Source of the DNA: Mariprofundus ferrooxydans PV-1
GTDB taxonomy: Bacteria > Pseudomonadota > Zetaproteobacteria > Mariprofundales > Mariprofundaceae
Direction of reading: 5' to 3'
Assembly (NCBI RefSeq): GCF_000153765.1
Contig: NZ_DS022295.1
Location: 1,056,622-1,120,621, forward strand
Length of the DNA: 64,000 nucleotides
Both the position numbers and the translations under genes were made by a program. The notes beneath the pieces are model-generated. The model saw only the letters and a list, made by a program, of their open reading frames with translations, was not told where the DNA came from and made no database searches. Positions 48,359-58,345 of the stretch are shown here, one piece after another (position 1 is the first letter of the stretch; every line of letters starts with the position of its first letter).

Positions 48359-48404
48359 GGCTATTTCCAGATGAGTGTAATCATACAGAAAAGCCGAAAC
48401 CACC

Positions 48405-50096
48405 ATGCCTGAACAGCGGGTCGACAGCATCGCCAGAAGCGAGGCTACCGGCTGGTCAACGGCTGGCCCCTCCAGAAATGCAGCCGCTCCGCTACGTATT
48501 CTGACCGGCCAGCCCGGCAATCTGCCAACAGGTGAAGTCATCACCGCGATGGTCAGCAAAGCCAGGAACAATGGATTCAAGGTGACCCTTAATGGCGAAA
48601 CATTTACACTCAAAGGATTGCCTGCCTCACTGATTGGCAAACAGGTGGATTTTATTGCCCAGCACAGCAAGAGCGGCGGAAAAACCATTACACAACTATT
48701 CCGGGCCGGCATCGGTCGAAAAGCTGCAGGTACCCATCTGGCTATCCGCTCACCTCTGCCTGAGGCGCTGCAAACCGGCAATCGGGTTTCAGCTCGTGTC
48801 GAAGTGATTCGGGCAGGACAAATGCAGCTGCGCATCGCAGGCGGAGCGGCACATAACCATCCCCTTATCACCACAACGACTGCAAACGTGAAGACAGGAC
48901 AGATGCTCAACGGGGTATTGCAGCATGTCGACGGCAAGCCGGCATTACTGCTGTCCCGGCCGCAGGTGCGATCGGAATCCCATGTTTCACTGCCCGATCA
49001 AGCTCCCCGCTTAACGCCGGCAACCAGTAGCGAGAACTTCAATCTGGCCAACACGCGTCCGGGTACAACCACACTCGCCATCGTTGAAAAAACATTGGGC
49101 AATGGCCGTGCTCAACTCAGTCTGCAGGGCAACCACATTGAGACTCCTGCCCCGCCATCTGTTGCAGCCGGTGACGGGCTGATCATCAGGGTGGGTGACA
49201 AGCCGACCTCCCTGGAAGTCTTGTCAGTCCACCAGAATGTCATCGGCAAGGCACACGCCCTGTTACGTCAACAGGCAGCCAGTAACATGCCGCTAACCGA
49301 AACCCTGACCGCTATCCGCAACCTGCTCGCCCCGTTACCCGCCGAATCGCTGCACACAATCCCGGTTCTGTCACAGCTGCAGAACTGGCTGAGCAGTGTG
49401 ACCGTCGATCACGATACATCCTTAAATGGTGAGCGCCTGTCCAACATGATACAACACTCCGGCCAACTGCTGGAGCACAAGTTACGCAACCTGCTACACT
49501 CAGGCGCCAGCCCCGCAGCTACCCTGCACGATCTCAAAAGCATTATGCTGTCGATGGCTTCCGGCGAGGCGAAAATCAGCAACATGCATCATTTGACACA
49601 GCTGCTCAGCGAGTTGGGACACAGCGCTTCATCCCGTATTGAATCCACACAGGCGCTGAATGTGCTGACCCATGCACAACATGCCGATGCCACGCGCATT
49701 GAACTGCCGATGCTCGTCAATCAGCAGATGGTTAATGTTCAGCTATCGCTTGAACAGCATAGTCACTCCGGGAATGAGACCAGTGGTGGACAGGGTGAAC
49801 AGGCACCCTGCAAGGTACTGATCGCACTGGAGATGAGCGGACTGGGCAAGTTGCGCGTGGATGCCAGCATCTCGGAGATGTCCGTGCATGCCCGCATTCA
49901 TCATACCAGCCATGAAGCAAGGTCGCTGATGCAGTCGCACATTGAACGACTGGAAAGCCGGCTGCTGAATCTCGGCTTTAAAGAGGTATACCTGCTGGCC
50001 ACCCCGGCCCAGCCTGAGCAGCAGGTCCAGGAGCGTTTTGAACAGCTGGAGCAGGCAAAACCTGCATCATCCACCCTGCTGGATATCCGGATATGA
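48405..50096 (+). CDS. fliK: FliK-like flagellar hook-length control protein
   Basis: 563 aa with a variable, Ala/Thr/Ser-rich N-terminal part and a C-terminal domain of the Flg_hook (FliK-C) type: CKVLIALEMSGLGKLRVDASIS, then ARSLMQSHIERLESRLLNLGF. FliK measures the hook and switches export specificity through FlhB. The N-terminal part is not conserved, as usual. The identification is supported by the sigma-54 promoter and by the FlhB-like gene overlapping the 3' end by 4 nt. Confidence 0.82.
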   Translation: MPEQRVDSIARSEATGWSTAGPSRNAAAPLRILTGQPGNLPTGEVITAMVSKARNNGFKVTLNGETFTLKGLPASLIGKQVDFIAQHSKSGGKTITQLFRAGIGRKAAGTHLAIRSPLPEALQTGNRVSARVEVIRAGQMQLRIAGGAAHNHPLITTTTANVKTGQMLNGVLQHVDGKPALLLSRPQVRSESHVSLPDQAPRLTPATSSENFNLANTRPGTTTLAIVEKTLGNGRAQLSLQGNHIETPAPPSVAAGDGLIIRVGDKPTSLEVLSVHQNVIGKAHALLRQQAASNMPLTETLTAIRNLLAPLPAESLHTIPVLSQLQNWLSSVTVDHDTSLNGERLSNMIQHSGQLLEHKLRNLLHSGASPAATLHDLKSIMLSMASGEAKISNMHHLTQLLSELGHSASSRIESTQALNVLTHAQHADATRIELPMLVNQQMVNVQLSLEQHSHSGNETSGGQGEQAPCKVLIALEMSGLGKLRVDASISEMSVHARIHHTSHEARSLMQSHIERLESRLLNLGFKEVYLLATPAQPEQQVQERFEQLEQAKPASSTLLDIRI

Positions 50097-50380
50097 GCGA
50101 GCGCAAGCATCAGGCTATCGCCCTGAACTGGGATCCCTATCTGGATGCAGCACCAAAAATAACAGCCAAGGGCAGCGGTCAGCTGGCCGATGAAATCATT
50201 CGGCTGGCTCGTGAAAACAATATCCCGATCAGGGAGGACAGGGATCTGGTACAGATATTCTCGCAACTGGATATCGGAGCTTCCGTTCCGCCGGAAGTAC
50301 ACACGGCTATTGCAGAGATTCTGGCCTTCATCTACTGGACCAATCAGCAATACACCGACATTTTCGATGCCGACAAGTAA
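50093..50380 (+). CDS. FlhB C-terminal-domain homologue
   Basis: A 95-aa protein matching only the cytoplasmic C-terminal part of FlhB: DAAPKITAKGSGQLADEIIRLARENNIPIREDRDLVQIFSQLD, then IPPEVHTA-type and AEILAFIYW. The NPTH autocleavage site and the membrane part are absent. Such stand-alone proteins (FhlB/FlhB2, YlqH) can partly replace FlhB-C in export switching. Pairing with fliK, its functional partner, supports that role. Confidence 0.88.
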   Translation: MSERKHQAIALNWDPYLDAAPKITAKGSGQLADEIIRLARENNIPIREDRDLVQIFSQLDIGASVPPEVHTAIAEILAFIYWTNQQYTDIFDADK

Positions 50381-50522
50381 ACCTGTCTCCTTATTCCGCA
50401 TCCACTGTGGCAACAAAGGCTGCCGGACGACAAAAACAGATGCAAAAGAGAAACGGCGCGTGCTATGCTCAGGGTATGGATCGGCCTGGTACTACACTAT
50501 TTTGCTATTCAGGGAGTGAATC

Positions 50523-50972
50523 ATGAAAGTTTCAGAAGTAATGTCACACGGCAGTCTGAGTTGTAAAGCTGACGATACATTGCATGATGCTGCACAAAAA
50601 ATGGTCATGCGCCGCTGCGGTTCCCTGCCGGTTGTCGACGACAATGACAGCACCAAACTGGTGGGCGTTATTACCATCCGCGATACGATGTTGCCTCTTT
50701 ACCCCAACTTCGGCGAATATATCCATGATGCAAAAACCGCCCGCGATTTCGAAGATATGGAAGAGAACTACAAGCGCGTCATGCGCATGAAAGTGCGCGA
50801 TGTGATGACACCAAATCCGATGAGCGTCGATTCAGAGATGCCGGTATTGAAAGCTGCATCCTTCATGGGACTGAAAAACCTCCGCCGCATGCCTGTCGTT
50901 GACGATGGCAAGTTGATCGGCATGGTCAGTATCGGTGATATCAACAGGGGTATGTTTATCAAGCTGGGTTAA
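50523..50972 (+). CDS. Two-CBS-domain protein
   Basis: 149 aa made almost only of two CBS domains: MKVSEVMSHGSLSCKADDTL with LPVVDDNDSTKLVGVITIRD, and VRDVMTPNPMSVDSEMPV with RMPVVDDGKLIGMVSIGDI. CBS pairs bind adenine nucleotides and regulate partners or act alone; the target here is unknown. The start follows CAGGGAGTGAATC. A GC-rich hairpin follows the stop. Confidence 0.88.
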   Translation: MKVSEVMSHGSLSCKADDTLHDAAQKMVMRRCGSLPVVDDNDSTKLVGVITIRDTMLPLYPNFGEYIHDAKTARDFEDMEENYKRVMRMKVRDVMTPNPMSVDSEMPVLKAASFMGLKNLRRMPVVDDGKLIGMVSIGDINRGMFIKLG

Positions 50973-51000
50973 AACAGACATGGATGACTTACTACAAGCA

Positions 51001-51027
51001 GGCTCCGGCATCATGCCGGAGCCTCTC
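51001..51027 (+). terminator. Candidate terminator after the CBS gene
   Basis: A perfect 10-bp GC-rich stem (GGCTCCGGCA with TGCCGGAGCC, TCA loop) is followed by TCTCCTT. The pyrimidine tract is mixed, so efficiency is uncertain. Confidence 0.6.
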
Positions 51028-51042
51028 CTTGCCTAAAACGCC

Positions 51043-52554
51043 ATGAACAGCTCACTCCTTCCGCCGCATGTAAAAGCCTTCTTCGCACCGGACCTGTATC
51101 CTCATACCTCTGCCACTGTCGATATGATCCAGACCCATATATCGTGGGTATTCCTCGCCGGCGACTATGCCTATAAACTGAAAAAACCGGTCAACTTCGG
51201 CTTTCTCGACTTCTCCACACTGGCCGATCGTCGTCACTATTGTGAGCGGGAACTGCTGCTCAATCGCAGGCTGTCACCGGAAATTTATCTGGATGTGTTA
51301 CCCGTTTATCAGCATGGTGACAGATACGCCCTTTCGCCTCCCGGCACCATTATCGATTACTGTCTGAAAATGGCCCGTTTCGAGCAATCGGCACTGCTTG
51401 AAAACAAACTGCTCTCCGGCCGGTTCGATGCCTGCTGGATGGATTCGCTGGCCGAAGAGATGGCCCGCTTTCACCGCGAGCAAGAGAGCATCTATGCAGC
51501 AGATATCGATCATGTACATCTACTGGATGAACATATCCGTGCCAATATTGAAATTGCCGCGTCGCATATGCCTGCCGTGATGGATCAAAGCAGGTGGACG
51601 CTTGTTTCTGAATATGCAGCAGCCGCACAATACAAGCTCTCCCCGCTACTGATCGCCCGGCAGCTTGCGGGGCATGTACGCCATTGCCATGGTGACCTGC
51701 ATCTGAAAAACATTACACTGATTGACGGACATCCCCGCGTATTCGATTGCATCGAATTCAACGATGAATTCGCCACCATCGATACCATGAACGATATTGC
51801 ATTTCTGGTTATGGACTGCGATGCACATGGACACGGTGAGCTGGGCATGCGCTTTCTCTCCCGCTATCTGGAGCAGAGCGCTGATTACGACGGTCTGCCG
51901 CTCTTGCCCCTCTACCTCTTCTACCGGGCCGGCGTGCGCGGCAAGGTGGCCTGCCTGCTGGCGGAAGAACTGGAGCAGGGTTCGGACAAGCATGCAGCTG
52001 CACTGCATGAGGCCCGCCATTACTTTGAACTGGCTGCCGGTTATTGCCCTGTACCCGCCCCGCGCCTGTTTGCCATCGGCGGCCTGTCCGGCTCGGGTAA
52101 AAGCCATCTGGCCCTGCTGGGCTGCGGAGTGGAGCATGCCGTCATCATCCGCTCGGACGCCACACGCAAGCGTCTTGCCCACACTCATCCGGAGCTGGCG
52201 CTCTACGGCAGCAAGATGAACCAACTCACCTATGACACCGTGCTGGCGGCCGCCTCTACGGCACTTGCCGCCGGCCGCCCGGTTATACTCGATGCGGCAT
52301 TCCTGCATCCGGATCAGCGTCTGGCGGTCAAAAAGCTGGCCGATACGTCTGAGACCCCGCTCTGTTTCTACTGGCTGGAGATCGAAACAGAGGTACTGCG
52401 CTCACGCGTCGCCCGCCGTCAGCAAGCCGGCAGCGATCTCTCCGATGCCGATCTGGCCGTACTGGATCTGCAGCTGGCCGCATATCAACGCCCGAGCGAA
52501 CCCTGGATTGAGCATATCTCATCCAGCGATGCCTGGCCGGGCAGGCAGAGATAA
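51043..52554 (+). CDS. Aminoglycoside-phosphotransferase-like/AAA kinase fusion protein
   Basis: 503 aa with two kinase-like modules. The N-terminal part (about 1-330) is APH/choline-kinase-like, with HGDLHLKNITL starting at His216 and FDCIEFNDEF as the metal-binding part. The C-terminal part is a P-loop (AAA_33-like) kinase with GGLSGSGKS (Lys353) and downstream DAAFLHPDQR. Such fusions are widespread in proteobacteria and have no established substrate; resistance should not be assumed. It is followed at once by arfB. Confidence 0.85.
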   Translation: MNSSLLPPHVKAFFAPDLYPHTSATVDMIQTHISWVFLAGDYAYKLKKPVNFGFLDFSTLADRRHYCERELLLNRRLSPEIYLDVLPVYQHGDRYALSPPGTIIDYCLKMARFEQSALLENKLLSGRFDACWMDSLAEEMARFHREQESIYAADIDHVHLLDEHIRANIEIAASHMPAVMDQSRWTLVSEYAAAAQYKLSPLLIARQLAGHVRHCHGDLHLKNITLIDGHPRVFDCIEFNDEFATIDTMNDIAFLVMDCDAHGHGELGMRFLSRYLEQSADYDGLPLLPLYLFYRAGVRGKVACLLAEELEQGSDKHAAALHEARHYFELAAGYCPVPAPRLFAIGGLSGSGKSHLALLGCGVEHAVIIRSDATRKRLAHTHPELALYGSKMNQLTYDTVLAAASTALAAGRPVILDAAFLHPDQRLAVKKLADTSETPLCFYWLEIETEVLRSRVARRQQAGSDLSDADLAVLDLQLAAYQRPSEPWIEHISSSDAWPGRQR

Positions 52555-52555
52555 C

Positions 52556-52969
52556 GTGCTGGAGATTTCAAACACCGTCTCTATCGCCGATGATGAGATC
52601 GAGATCAACGCCATCCGCGCACAGGGCGCCGGCGGTCAGAACGTCAACAAGGTAGCCAGTGCCATTCATCTGCGCTTTGATATTCACGCATCATCGCTAC
52701 CGGATGCGTACAAGCAGCGCCTGCTGGCGCGGCAGGATCAGCGCATCAGCAAGGAAGGCATTATAATCATCAAGGCCCAGCAGTTCCGCAGTCAGGAGCA
52801 AAACAGGGCCGATGCACTCACCCGCCTGCAGGAGCTGATTAAAGCCGCTACCACCGTCGCAAAAAAACGCCGTCCGACCCGTAAAACCCGCTCTTCGATC
52901 AAGCGTCGCCTGGAAGGCAAAAACAAACGCGCCGAAATCAAATCACTGAGAAAGAAAGTGATCGAATAG
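52556..52969 (+). CDS. arfB: Alternative ribosome-rescue factor ArfB
   Basis: 137 aa starting at a GTG one base after the upstream stop. It has the RF1-like catalytic motif AQGAGGQNVNKVASAIHLRF (GGQ) and the Lys/Arg-rich C-terminal tail (KKRRPTRKTRSSIKRRLEGK) that enters the empty mRNA channel. ArfB (YaeJ) hydrolyses peptidyl-tRNA on stalled ribosomes. The length is typical. Confidence 0.93.
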   Translation: MLEISNTVSIADDEIEINAIRAQGAGGQNVNKVASAIHLRFDIHASSLPDAYKQRLLARQDQRISKEGIIIIKAQQFRSQEQNRADALTRLQELIKAATTVAKKRRPTRKTRSSIKRRLEGKNKRAEIKSLRKKVIE

Positions 52970-53206
52970 GGAGAGCGGCCCCCACTTCTAATTTAACGCA
53001 CTGACCCGACACATAAACTCGCTTCCCGGATACAGTTATCAGATCGGGTAAAATATGCCGGGTAGTTCTGCCATTCATTCCCCTTGCCGGAGCATCAAAC
53101 CCGGTCTCCGGCTTTCTTACAGGCGTACAAATTGGCCCCACAGGGGGAATTTCACAGCGTACGTTGCCCTCACCGATTCTGGCATCATGTATGCGAGGTG
53201 ATTGAT

Positions 53207-53398
53207 ATGAACGCGGACGAACAACCGACCAGTGAGCAGGTTACTTTCAGCCATCGCATGGCAGCCCAGGTGCATTTGATCGAGCAATACCGCCTGCAGC
53301 AGTTTTTTGCTACCGGTCGCATGCCCGGTCGCGATGAGGCGGCTGCCGAGTGGATCGCCCGCTTTGCCGCAGACTTTCCGCAATCCTTTAACAGCTGA
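53207..53398 (+). CDS. Small hypothetical protein (63 aa)
   Basis: The ATG at 53207 follows GCGAGGTGATTGAT. The product is predicted helical and amphipathic (SHRMAAQVHLIEQYRLQQFF, then WIARFAADFPQSF), with an acidic N-terminus. I recognise no family. It stands alone, convergent with pepN (12-nt gap). A longer reading frame to 53084 has no ribosome-binding site. The gap 52970-53206 shows nothing else. Confidence 0.5.
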   Translation: MNADEQPTSEQVTFSHRMAAQVHLIEQYRLQQFFATGRMPGRDEAAAEWIARFAADFPQSFNS

Positions 53399-53410
53399 GC
53401 AGGCGGTAGT

Positions 53411-56014
53411 TTATAAACTCTTGCTGACAATCTCCCTGACATCGGGCGATAACTCGGCATCGTTGATACGCTGCAGTTGTGCTCGCATCAGTGCGCTGCG
53501 CGCTGGCTCGATCCGTTTCCAGTTCATCAGTGCACGCACCATGCGCGAGGCCACCTGTGGATTAAACGCATCCAGCAGCAAGACCTGCTCGGCCACAAAT
53601 GCATAACCGCTACCGTCAGCGGCATGGAATACCGACGGATTACGCATGGCAAACGTACCGATCAACGCCCTCACCTTGTTCGGATTACGCGCATCAAAAC
53701 AGGGGTGCGCCATCAGTGACTGCACATGTTCCAATGTGCCCGGCAGCGATGATGCAGCCTGCACACCAAACCACTTGTCCATCACATTAGCTTCATGCCG
53801 CCACTGCGCCTCAAATGCAGCCAGCGCCAGCTCACGCTCAGGGCAGTCGCAATCAGCCAGTGCCGCCAGCGCCGCATACTGATCGGTCATATTATCGGCC
53901 TGTTCAAACTGCGCATAGACAAGCGCGCATGCCGCCTTGTCGCCCAGCCGGACCAGATAAGAGAGGCAGACATTCTTTAGCTTGCGCGCCTGCATGGCCT
54001 CATCAGAGAAACCTGTAACAGTGGAGAGTTGTCGGTAGAGCGCTTCCATCTCGCTACGCAGTGCCGCTGCAATATTGACGCGCAGCTGCTCACGCAGCTG
54101 ATGGATCAGTCCCGGATCGGCTGCGCTACAGGCTTCGGCAATATCGGCCTCCGACGGCAACAGCAGGGCTTCGGCCTTCAGTGCTGCACCCAGCCCTGCA
54201 TCGGTCAGCACATGATGCAGCGCATCAATCAATACCACCTCCGATGATGTATCTCCGGCCAACAACGCCTGCATGGTACGCATGGCCAGGCGCTGTGCCG
54301 CCGCCCAACGATTGAAGGAGTCCTCATCATGGCGCATCAGGAATGCGTCATCGGTAGCCGTGTAGGGATAATCAAGCTCCACCGGCGCGGAAAAACCGCG
54401 CAACAGCGATGGCAACGGCTGCTCACGCACCCCTGTAAATACAAACTCCTGCTCTGCTTCACGTACTAACAGCGTGCGGCTACTGCCTGAGGCTACCTCT
54501 TCACCGGCCAACTGCAGCGGCACGGCTTTCCCATCCGGCAACAACAGCCCCAGCGTCAGCGGAATCAGGAACGGTTGCTTCTCGCTCGATTCGGGTGTCG
54601 CAGGACAACTCTGGCTTACATGCAGCGTGCAGGTTGCATCCTGCTCATCATACGCCATGCGCACGACAAGCTTCGGCGTACCGGCCTGATCATACCAGCG
54701 CTGCATCTGTGCCAGGTCGATATCATTAGCATCACGCATCGCAGCGAGGAAATCCTCGGTGCTGACCGCCTGCCCGTCGTGACGGCGAAAATAGAGGTCC
54801 ATGCCACGCCGGAAACCGTCGCTTCCCAGCAGTGTATGATACAGGCGCACCACCTCCGCCCCCTTCTCATAGACGGTAACCGTATAAAAGTTATTAATCT
54901 CCATATAGGAGGCCGGGCGTATCGGATGGGCCATGGGACCTGCATCCTCGGCAAACTGATGGCTGCGCAGCAGACGCACATCCTCAATGCGCTTGACCGC
55001 CCTTGAGTGCAGGTCGGCGGTAAACTCCTGATCGCGGAACACAGTCAGCCCCTCTTTCAGGCTGAGCTGGAACCAGTCGCGGCAGGTCACCCGGTTACCC
55101 GTCCAGTTATGGAAATATTCGTGACCAATCACCGCTTCAATGGCGATATAGTCATCATCGGTGGCCGTTTCGGGGCTGGCGAAAACCAGTCGCGAATTAA
55201 AAATATTCAGCCCTTTGTTCTCCATTGCACCCATGTTGAAATCATCGACAGCGACAACCATGAACAGATCCAGATCATAGCAGAGGCCAAAACGCTGCTC
55301 ATCCCAGCGCATGGCGCGTTTCAACGAGGCCATCGCGTGCGCACAATGATCGATATGGTGCGCTTCTGTATAGATGCGCAGCGTAATATCGCGTCCGTCT
55401 GATGTGTGGAACTGATCCTCCACACATTGCAAATCCCCTGCCACCAGCGCAAACAGGTAACCCGGCTTGGCAAACGGGTCCCGCCACTCGGCCCAGTGGC
55501 GGCCGCCATCCAGCTCACCCTGTGCCACCGGATTACCATTGGAGAGCAGCACCGGATTTTCAGCCTTATCTGCCGTCATGCGTACGGTGAAGGGTGCCAT
55601 CACATCCGGTCGGTCGGGGTAATAGGTGATTTTTCGAAAGCCTTCGGCTTCGCACTGGGTGCAGTAGTTGCCTCCGGAACGATACAACCCTTCCAGCGAT
55701 TTGTTGGCCTCGGGATTGATACGCGTTGCAATGGTTAATTCAAAGCACTCCGGCACGTTTTCAATGCGCATGCCGCTCTCACTCACACTGTAGTCATCCG
55801 TAGTCAGCTCTTGCCCGTCCAGCGCCACGCTGAGCAGCTCCATATCCTGCCCGTCCAGCCATAAACTCTCACCTGCCGCTGCCGCCGGATTGCGCCTGTA
55901 GCGTACACTGGATACCACCCCGGTTGCCGAGGGCTGCAGTGAGAAATCCAGATACACGGTATCCACCAGATACGCCGGCAGCTGATAATCTTTCAGATAG
56001 ACAGTCTGTTGCAT
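53411..56014 (-). CDS. pepN: Aminopeptidase N
   Basis: An M1-family zinc aminopeptidase of 867 aa. The exopeptidase motif GAMENKGLNIFN and the zinc motif HEYFHNWTGNRVTCRDWFQL (HExxH, with the third-ligand Glu in LKEGLT) are in the second quarter. The C-terminal DUF3458-type region is present. Length matches the proteobacterial PepN. It recycles peptides in the cytoplasm. It is followed upstream by argA on the same strand with a 65-nt gap. Confidence 0.97.
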   Translation of the reverse strand: MQQTVYLKDYQLPAYLVDTVYLDFSLQPSATGVVSSVRYRRNPAAAAGESLWLDGQDMELLSVALDGQELTTDDYSVSESGMRIENVPECFELTIATRINPEANKSLEGLYRSGGNYCTQCEAEGFRKITYYPDRPDVMAPFTVRMTADKAENPVLLSNGNPVAQGELDGGRHWAEWRDPFAKPGYLFALVAGDLQCVEDQFHTSDGRDITLRIYTEAHHIDHCAHAMASLKRAMRWDEQRFGLCYDLDLFMVVAVDDFNMGAMENKGLNIFNSRLVFASPETATDDDYIAIEAVIGHEYFHNWTGNRVTCRDWFQLSLKEGLTVFRDQEFTADLHSRAVKRIEDVRLLRSHQFAEDAGPMAHPIRPASYMEINNFYTVTVYEKGAEVVRLYHTLLGSDGFRRGMDLYFRRHDGQAVSTEDFLAAMRDANDIDLAQMQRWYDQAGTPKLVVRMAYDEQDATCTLHVSQSCPATPESSEKQPFLIPLTLGLLLPDGKAVPLQLAGEEVASGSSRTLLVREAEQEFVFTGVREQPLPSLLRGFSAPVELDYPYTATDDAFLMRHDEDSFNRWAAAQRLAMRTMQALLAGDTSSEVVLIDALHHVLTDAGLGAALKAEALLLPSEADIAEACSAADPGLIHQLREQLRVNIAAALRSEMEALYRQLSTVTGFSDEAMQARKLKNVCLSYLVRLGDKAACALVYAQFEQADNMTDQYAALAALADCDCPERELALAAFEAQWRHEANVMDKWFGVQAASSLPGTLEHVQSLMAHPCFDARNPNKVRALIGTFAMRNPSVFHAADGSGYAFVAEQVLLLDAFNPQVASRMVRALMNWKRIEPARSALMRAQLQRINDAELSPDVREIVSKSL

Positions 56015-56079
56015 TGAAGCTCCTTGATGATCAGATAGTAAAAAGAGGCGGAGACAAGCTCACTCCCGGCTCAGGCCGG

Positions 56080-56601
56080 TCAGGCCTCGTTGATTTCGAT
56101 GATGGGCAATATGCGCATCGGTTTGATCGGCGCATCGCTCAAACGTTTTTCTACGGCCACTTCATCGCAATCGGCAAAGCGTGTGCAGTGCACGCATACC
56201 GTCCAGACCTTGTGTGGCAGGCTCTCTCTGGATACCACGGCATAGCCCATACGCTCGAAAAAGCCTGTCACATAGGTCAGAGCAAATACACGTGCCACAC
56301 CGAGTGCTGCCAGCCACTGTTCGCAACCCTCCACCAGCAGACGACCGATGCCGTGTTTCTGATGTGCCGGAGAGACTACCAGTGAACGGACTTCAGCCAG
56401 ATTTTCCCCATAGATATGCACGGCGACCACACCGCACAGCTCACCATCATAATCGGCAACGAGAAATTCCTGCAGATGCTGAAAAATATTATCGCGATCA
56501 CGCGCAAGAATGATGTTTTTGACGACGAACGGCTGAAGCAGTGTATAAATCGCCTCAACATCATCGACGCCGGCGTTGCGAACGCTTATCCGGTGACTCA
56601 T
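56080..56601 (-). CDS. argA: Short-form N-acetylglutamate synthase
   Basis: A 173-aa GNAT enzyme with VRSLVVSPAHQKHGIGRLLVEGC (acetyl-CoA site) and VFALTYVTGFFERMGYAVVSRESLPHKVW. Its tail VHCTRFADCDEVAV, with spaced Cys residues, is characteristic of short ArgA-type enzymes that start arginine synthesis without the amino-acid-kinase domain. Other GNAT roles cannot be fully excluded, but this tail is a strong sign. Confidence 0.82.
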   Translation of the reverse strand: MSHRISVRNAGVDDVEAIYTLLQPFVVKNIILARDRDNIFQHLQEFLVADYDGELCGVVAVHIYGENLAEVRSLVVSPAHQKHGIGRLLVEGCEQWLAALGVARVFALTYVTGFFERMGYAVVSRESLPHKVWTVCVHCTRFADCDEVAVEKRLSDAPIKPMRILPIIEINEA

Positions 56602-56657
56602 CCTCTGCTCCTCAACTGCTCAAAAATCTTCACAACCCAGTGCAGTGTCGCCGGGTC

Positions 56658-58334
56658 TCACGCTGCGGCAAGTGCCTGACCTCGATTGAGCATGCTCTCG
56701 GCATGTTCCAGCCCTTGCGCATCACCAAGCATACGGGCGATCTCCAGTTTGCGCGCCGGAGCATCCAGTTGCTGCAACGAGCTGAGCGTACGCCCGTCCT
56801 GCTCGTTCTTGCTGATCACCACCTGCCGATCCGCACAGGCGGCCACCTGCGGCAGATGTGAGATCACCAGCACCTGTCGCTCGCGACCCATTGATGCCAG
56901 CAGCTCGCCCACACACCATGCCGTTTCTCCGCCGATACCGGTATCCACCTCATCAAAGACAGCCAGCCCCGGAGCCCCTTCCATCGCACCGCACCCCTTC
57001 AGGGCCAGCACCATGCGAGAGAGCTCGCCACCGGATGCAACCGCAGAGAGATCGCGCCACGGTTCGCCGGGATTACTCATCACCTGCATGCGTACCTGAT
57101 CCATACCCGTAGCGGAGAAGGCTTCGGCAGCCGCCCCTGTACGGCTCTCATCTGTCAGACAAAAACGCACCTGCATACCTGCCAGCGCCAGACGATCAAG
57201 CAGAGGCCGTAGCGCTGTGCAGAGTGATTCACCCGCCTGTCTGCGCGCCTCGGTCAGTGCAGCCGCATGCACTCTGTATTTTTCGGCAGCATCATCCAGC
57301 GCACTCTGTGCCGCGTCCTCATCCCAGCCTGCCGTATCCAGTGCGGACAATCTCTGTTGCCACTCATCCATCAAAGCCTGCAGACCGGACTCATCGCAAT
57401 CATGCCGGCGCATGGCCTCCTGCAGGCGCATCAAACGCTCTTCTGTAGCCTGCAACTCACGCTCATCGAAAGAGGAGTCCAGTGCAGCCGCGAGCTCCGG
57501 CACCACTTCGCCCAGCAGAGCATCCACCTGCTCCAGCAGATCAAGACCGCCCTTCAAACCGGCATGGTAATCCTGAACGCCGGCCAACTCATGAGCGGCG
57601 CGCGCGATCAGCTCACGCGCATTCGGCTCCGCCTCATCCAGCAGCGCCATCGACAATCCCGCCGCAGCATGAATCTGCGCATGATGACGCCCTGCTTCCA
57701 CCTCCGCCTGCAATTGATCCGTCAGACCCGGCTCGATTTCCAGCGCCTGCAGCCGTGCCAACTCCTCACGCATCCAGTCGACCTGCTGCTCGGTATCACC
57801 ACGCTGCTGCTGCAACTGTTGCAGGGCTCTGCGCGCCTGCTGCCAATCCGCAAAGGCGGTCTTCACATTGCTCAGCAGCGGGCCGGTCACTCGAATATCA
57901 AGCAGCCGTCGCTGGAAATCCGGCTGTAACAGCGCCTGATGCTCATGCTGTCCATGCAGATCCAGGCACACGCGACCGAGCTGCTGCAATACCCTGGATG
58001 GCACCGGCACACCATTGATATACGCGCGCGAACGACCATCGCTGTTGATGATACGACGTAAAATCAGTTCATCCTCAACATCAATATCCTGCTCGGCCAG
58101 CAGCGCTGCGATCTGCTTTTCACCGCCCTGCCACACAGCCATCACTTCGGCCCGTTCCGCACCATGGCGCACCCAGTCCGCGCTGGCACGGGTGCCGAAT
58201 ACGGCACCGAGTGCATCCACCAGCATCGATTTGCCGGCACCTGTTTCACCGGTAAACACCGTCATGCCGGCGTCCAGCTGCAGCTGCACATGTTCAATCA
58301 AAGCAAATTGTTTGATAATCAGCGATACAAGCAT
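56658..58334 (-). CDS. recN: DNA repair protein RecN
   Basis: An SMC-like ATPase for double-strand-break repair, 558 aa. The Walker A is FTGETGAGKSMLVDAL (about residues 28-43), followed by long coiled coils. The C-terminal half has the ABC signature ASGGELSRMVLALKG and Walker B FDEVDTGIGGETA. It lies 11 nt after nadK on the same strand, the common nadK-recN order. No palindrome like that before the LexA-like gene is seen here. Confidence 0.96.
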   Translation of the reverse strand: MLVSLIIKQFALIEHVQLQLDAGMTVFTGETGAGKSMLVDALGAVFGTRASADWVRHGAERAEVMAVWQGGEKQIAALLAEQDIDVEDELILRRIINSDGRSRAYINGVPVPSRVLQQLGRVCLDLHGQHEHQALLQPDFQRRLLDIRVTGPLLSNVKTAFADWQQARRALQQLQQQRGDTEQQVDWMREELARLQALEIEPGLTDQLQAEVEAGRHHAQIHAAAGLSMALLDEAEPNARELIARAAHELAGVQDYHAGLKGGLDLLEQVDALLGEVVPELAAALDSSFDERELQATEERLMRLQEAMRRHDCDESGLQALMDEWQQRLSALDTAGWDEDAAQSALDDAAEKYRVHAAALTEARRQAGESLCTALRPLLDRLALAGMQVRFCLTDESRTGAAAEAFSATGMDQVRMQVMSNPGEPWRDLSAVASGGELSRMVLALKGCGAMEGAPGLAVFDEVDTGIGGETAWCVGELLASMGRERQVLVISHLPQVAACADRQVVISKNEQDGRTLSSLQQLDAPARKLEIARMLGDAQGLEHAESMLNRGQALAAA

Positions 58335-58345
58335 GGATTTACGAC

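Noticed and set aside
51043-52554. Aminoglycoside-resistance gene
   Set aside because: The APH-like module is part of a widespread fusion with a P-loop kinase that has no proven resistance role.
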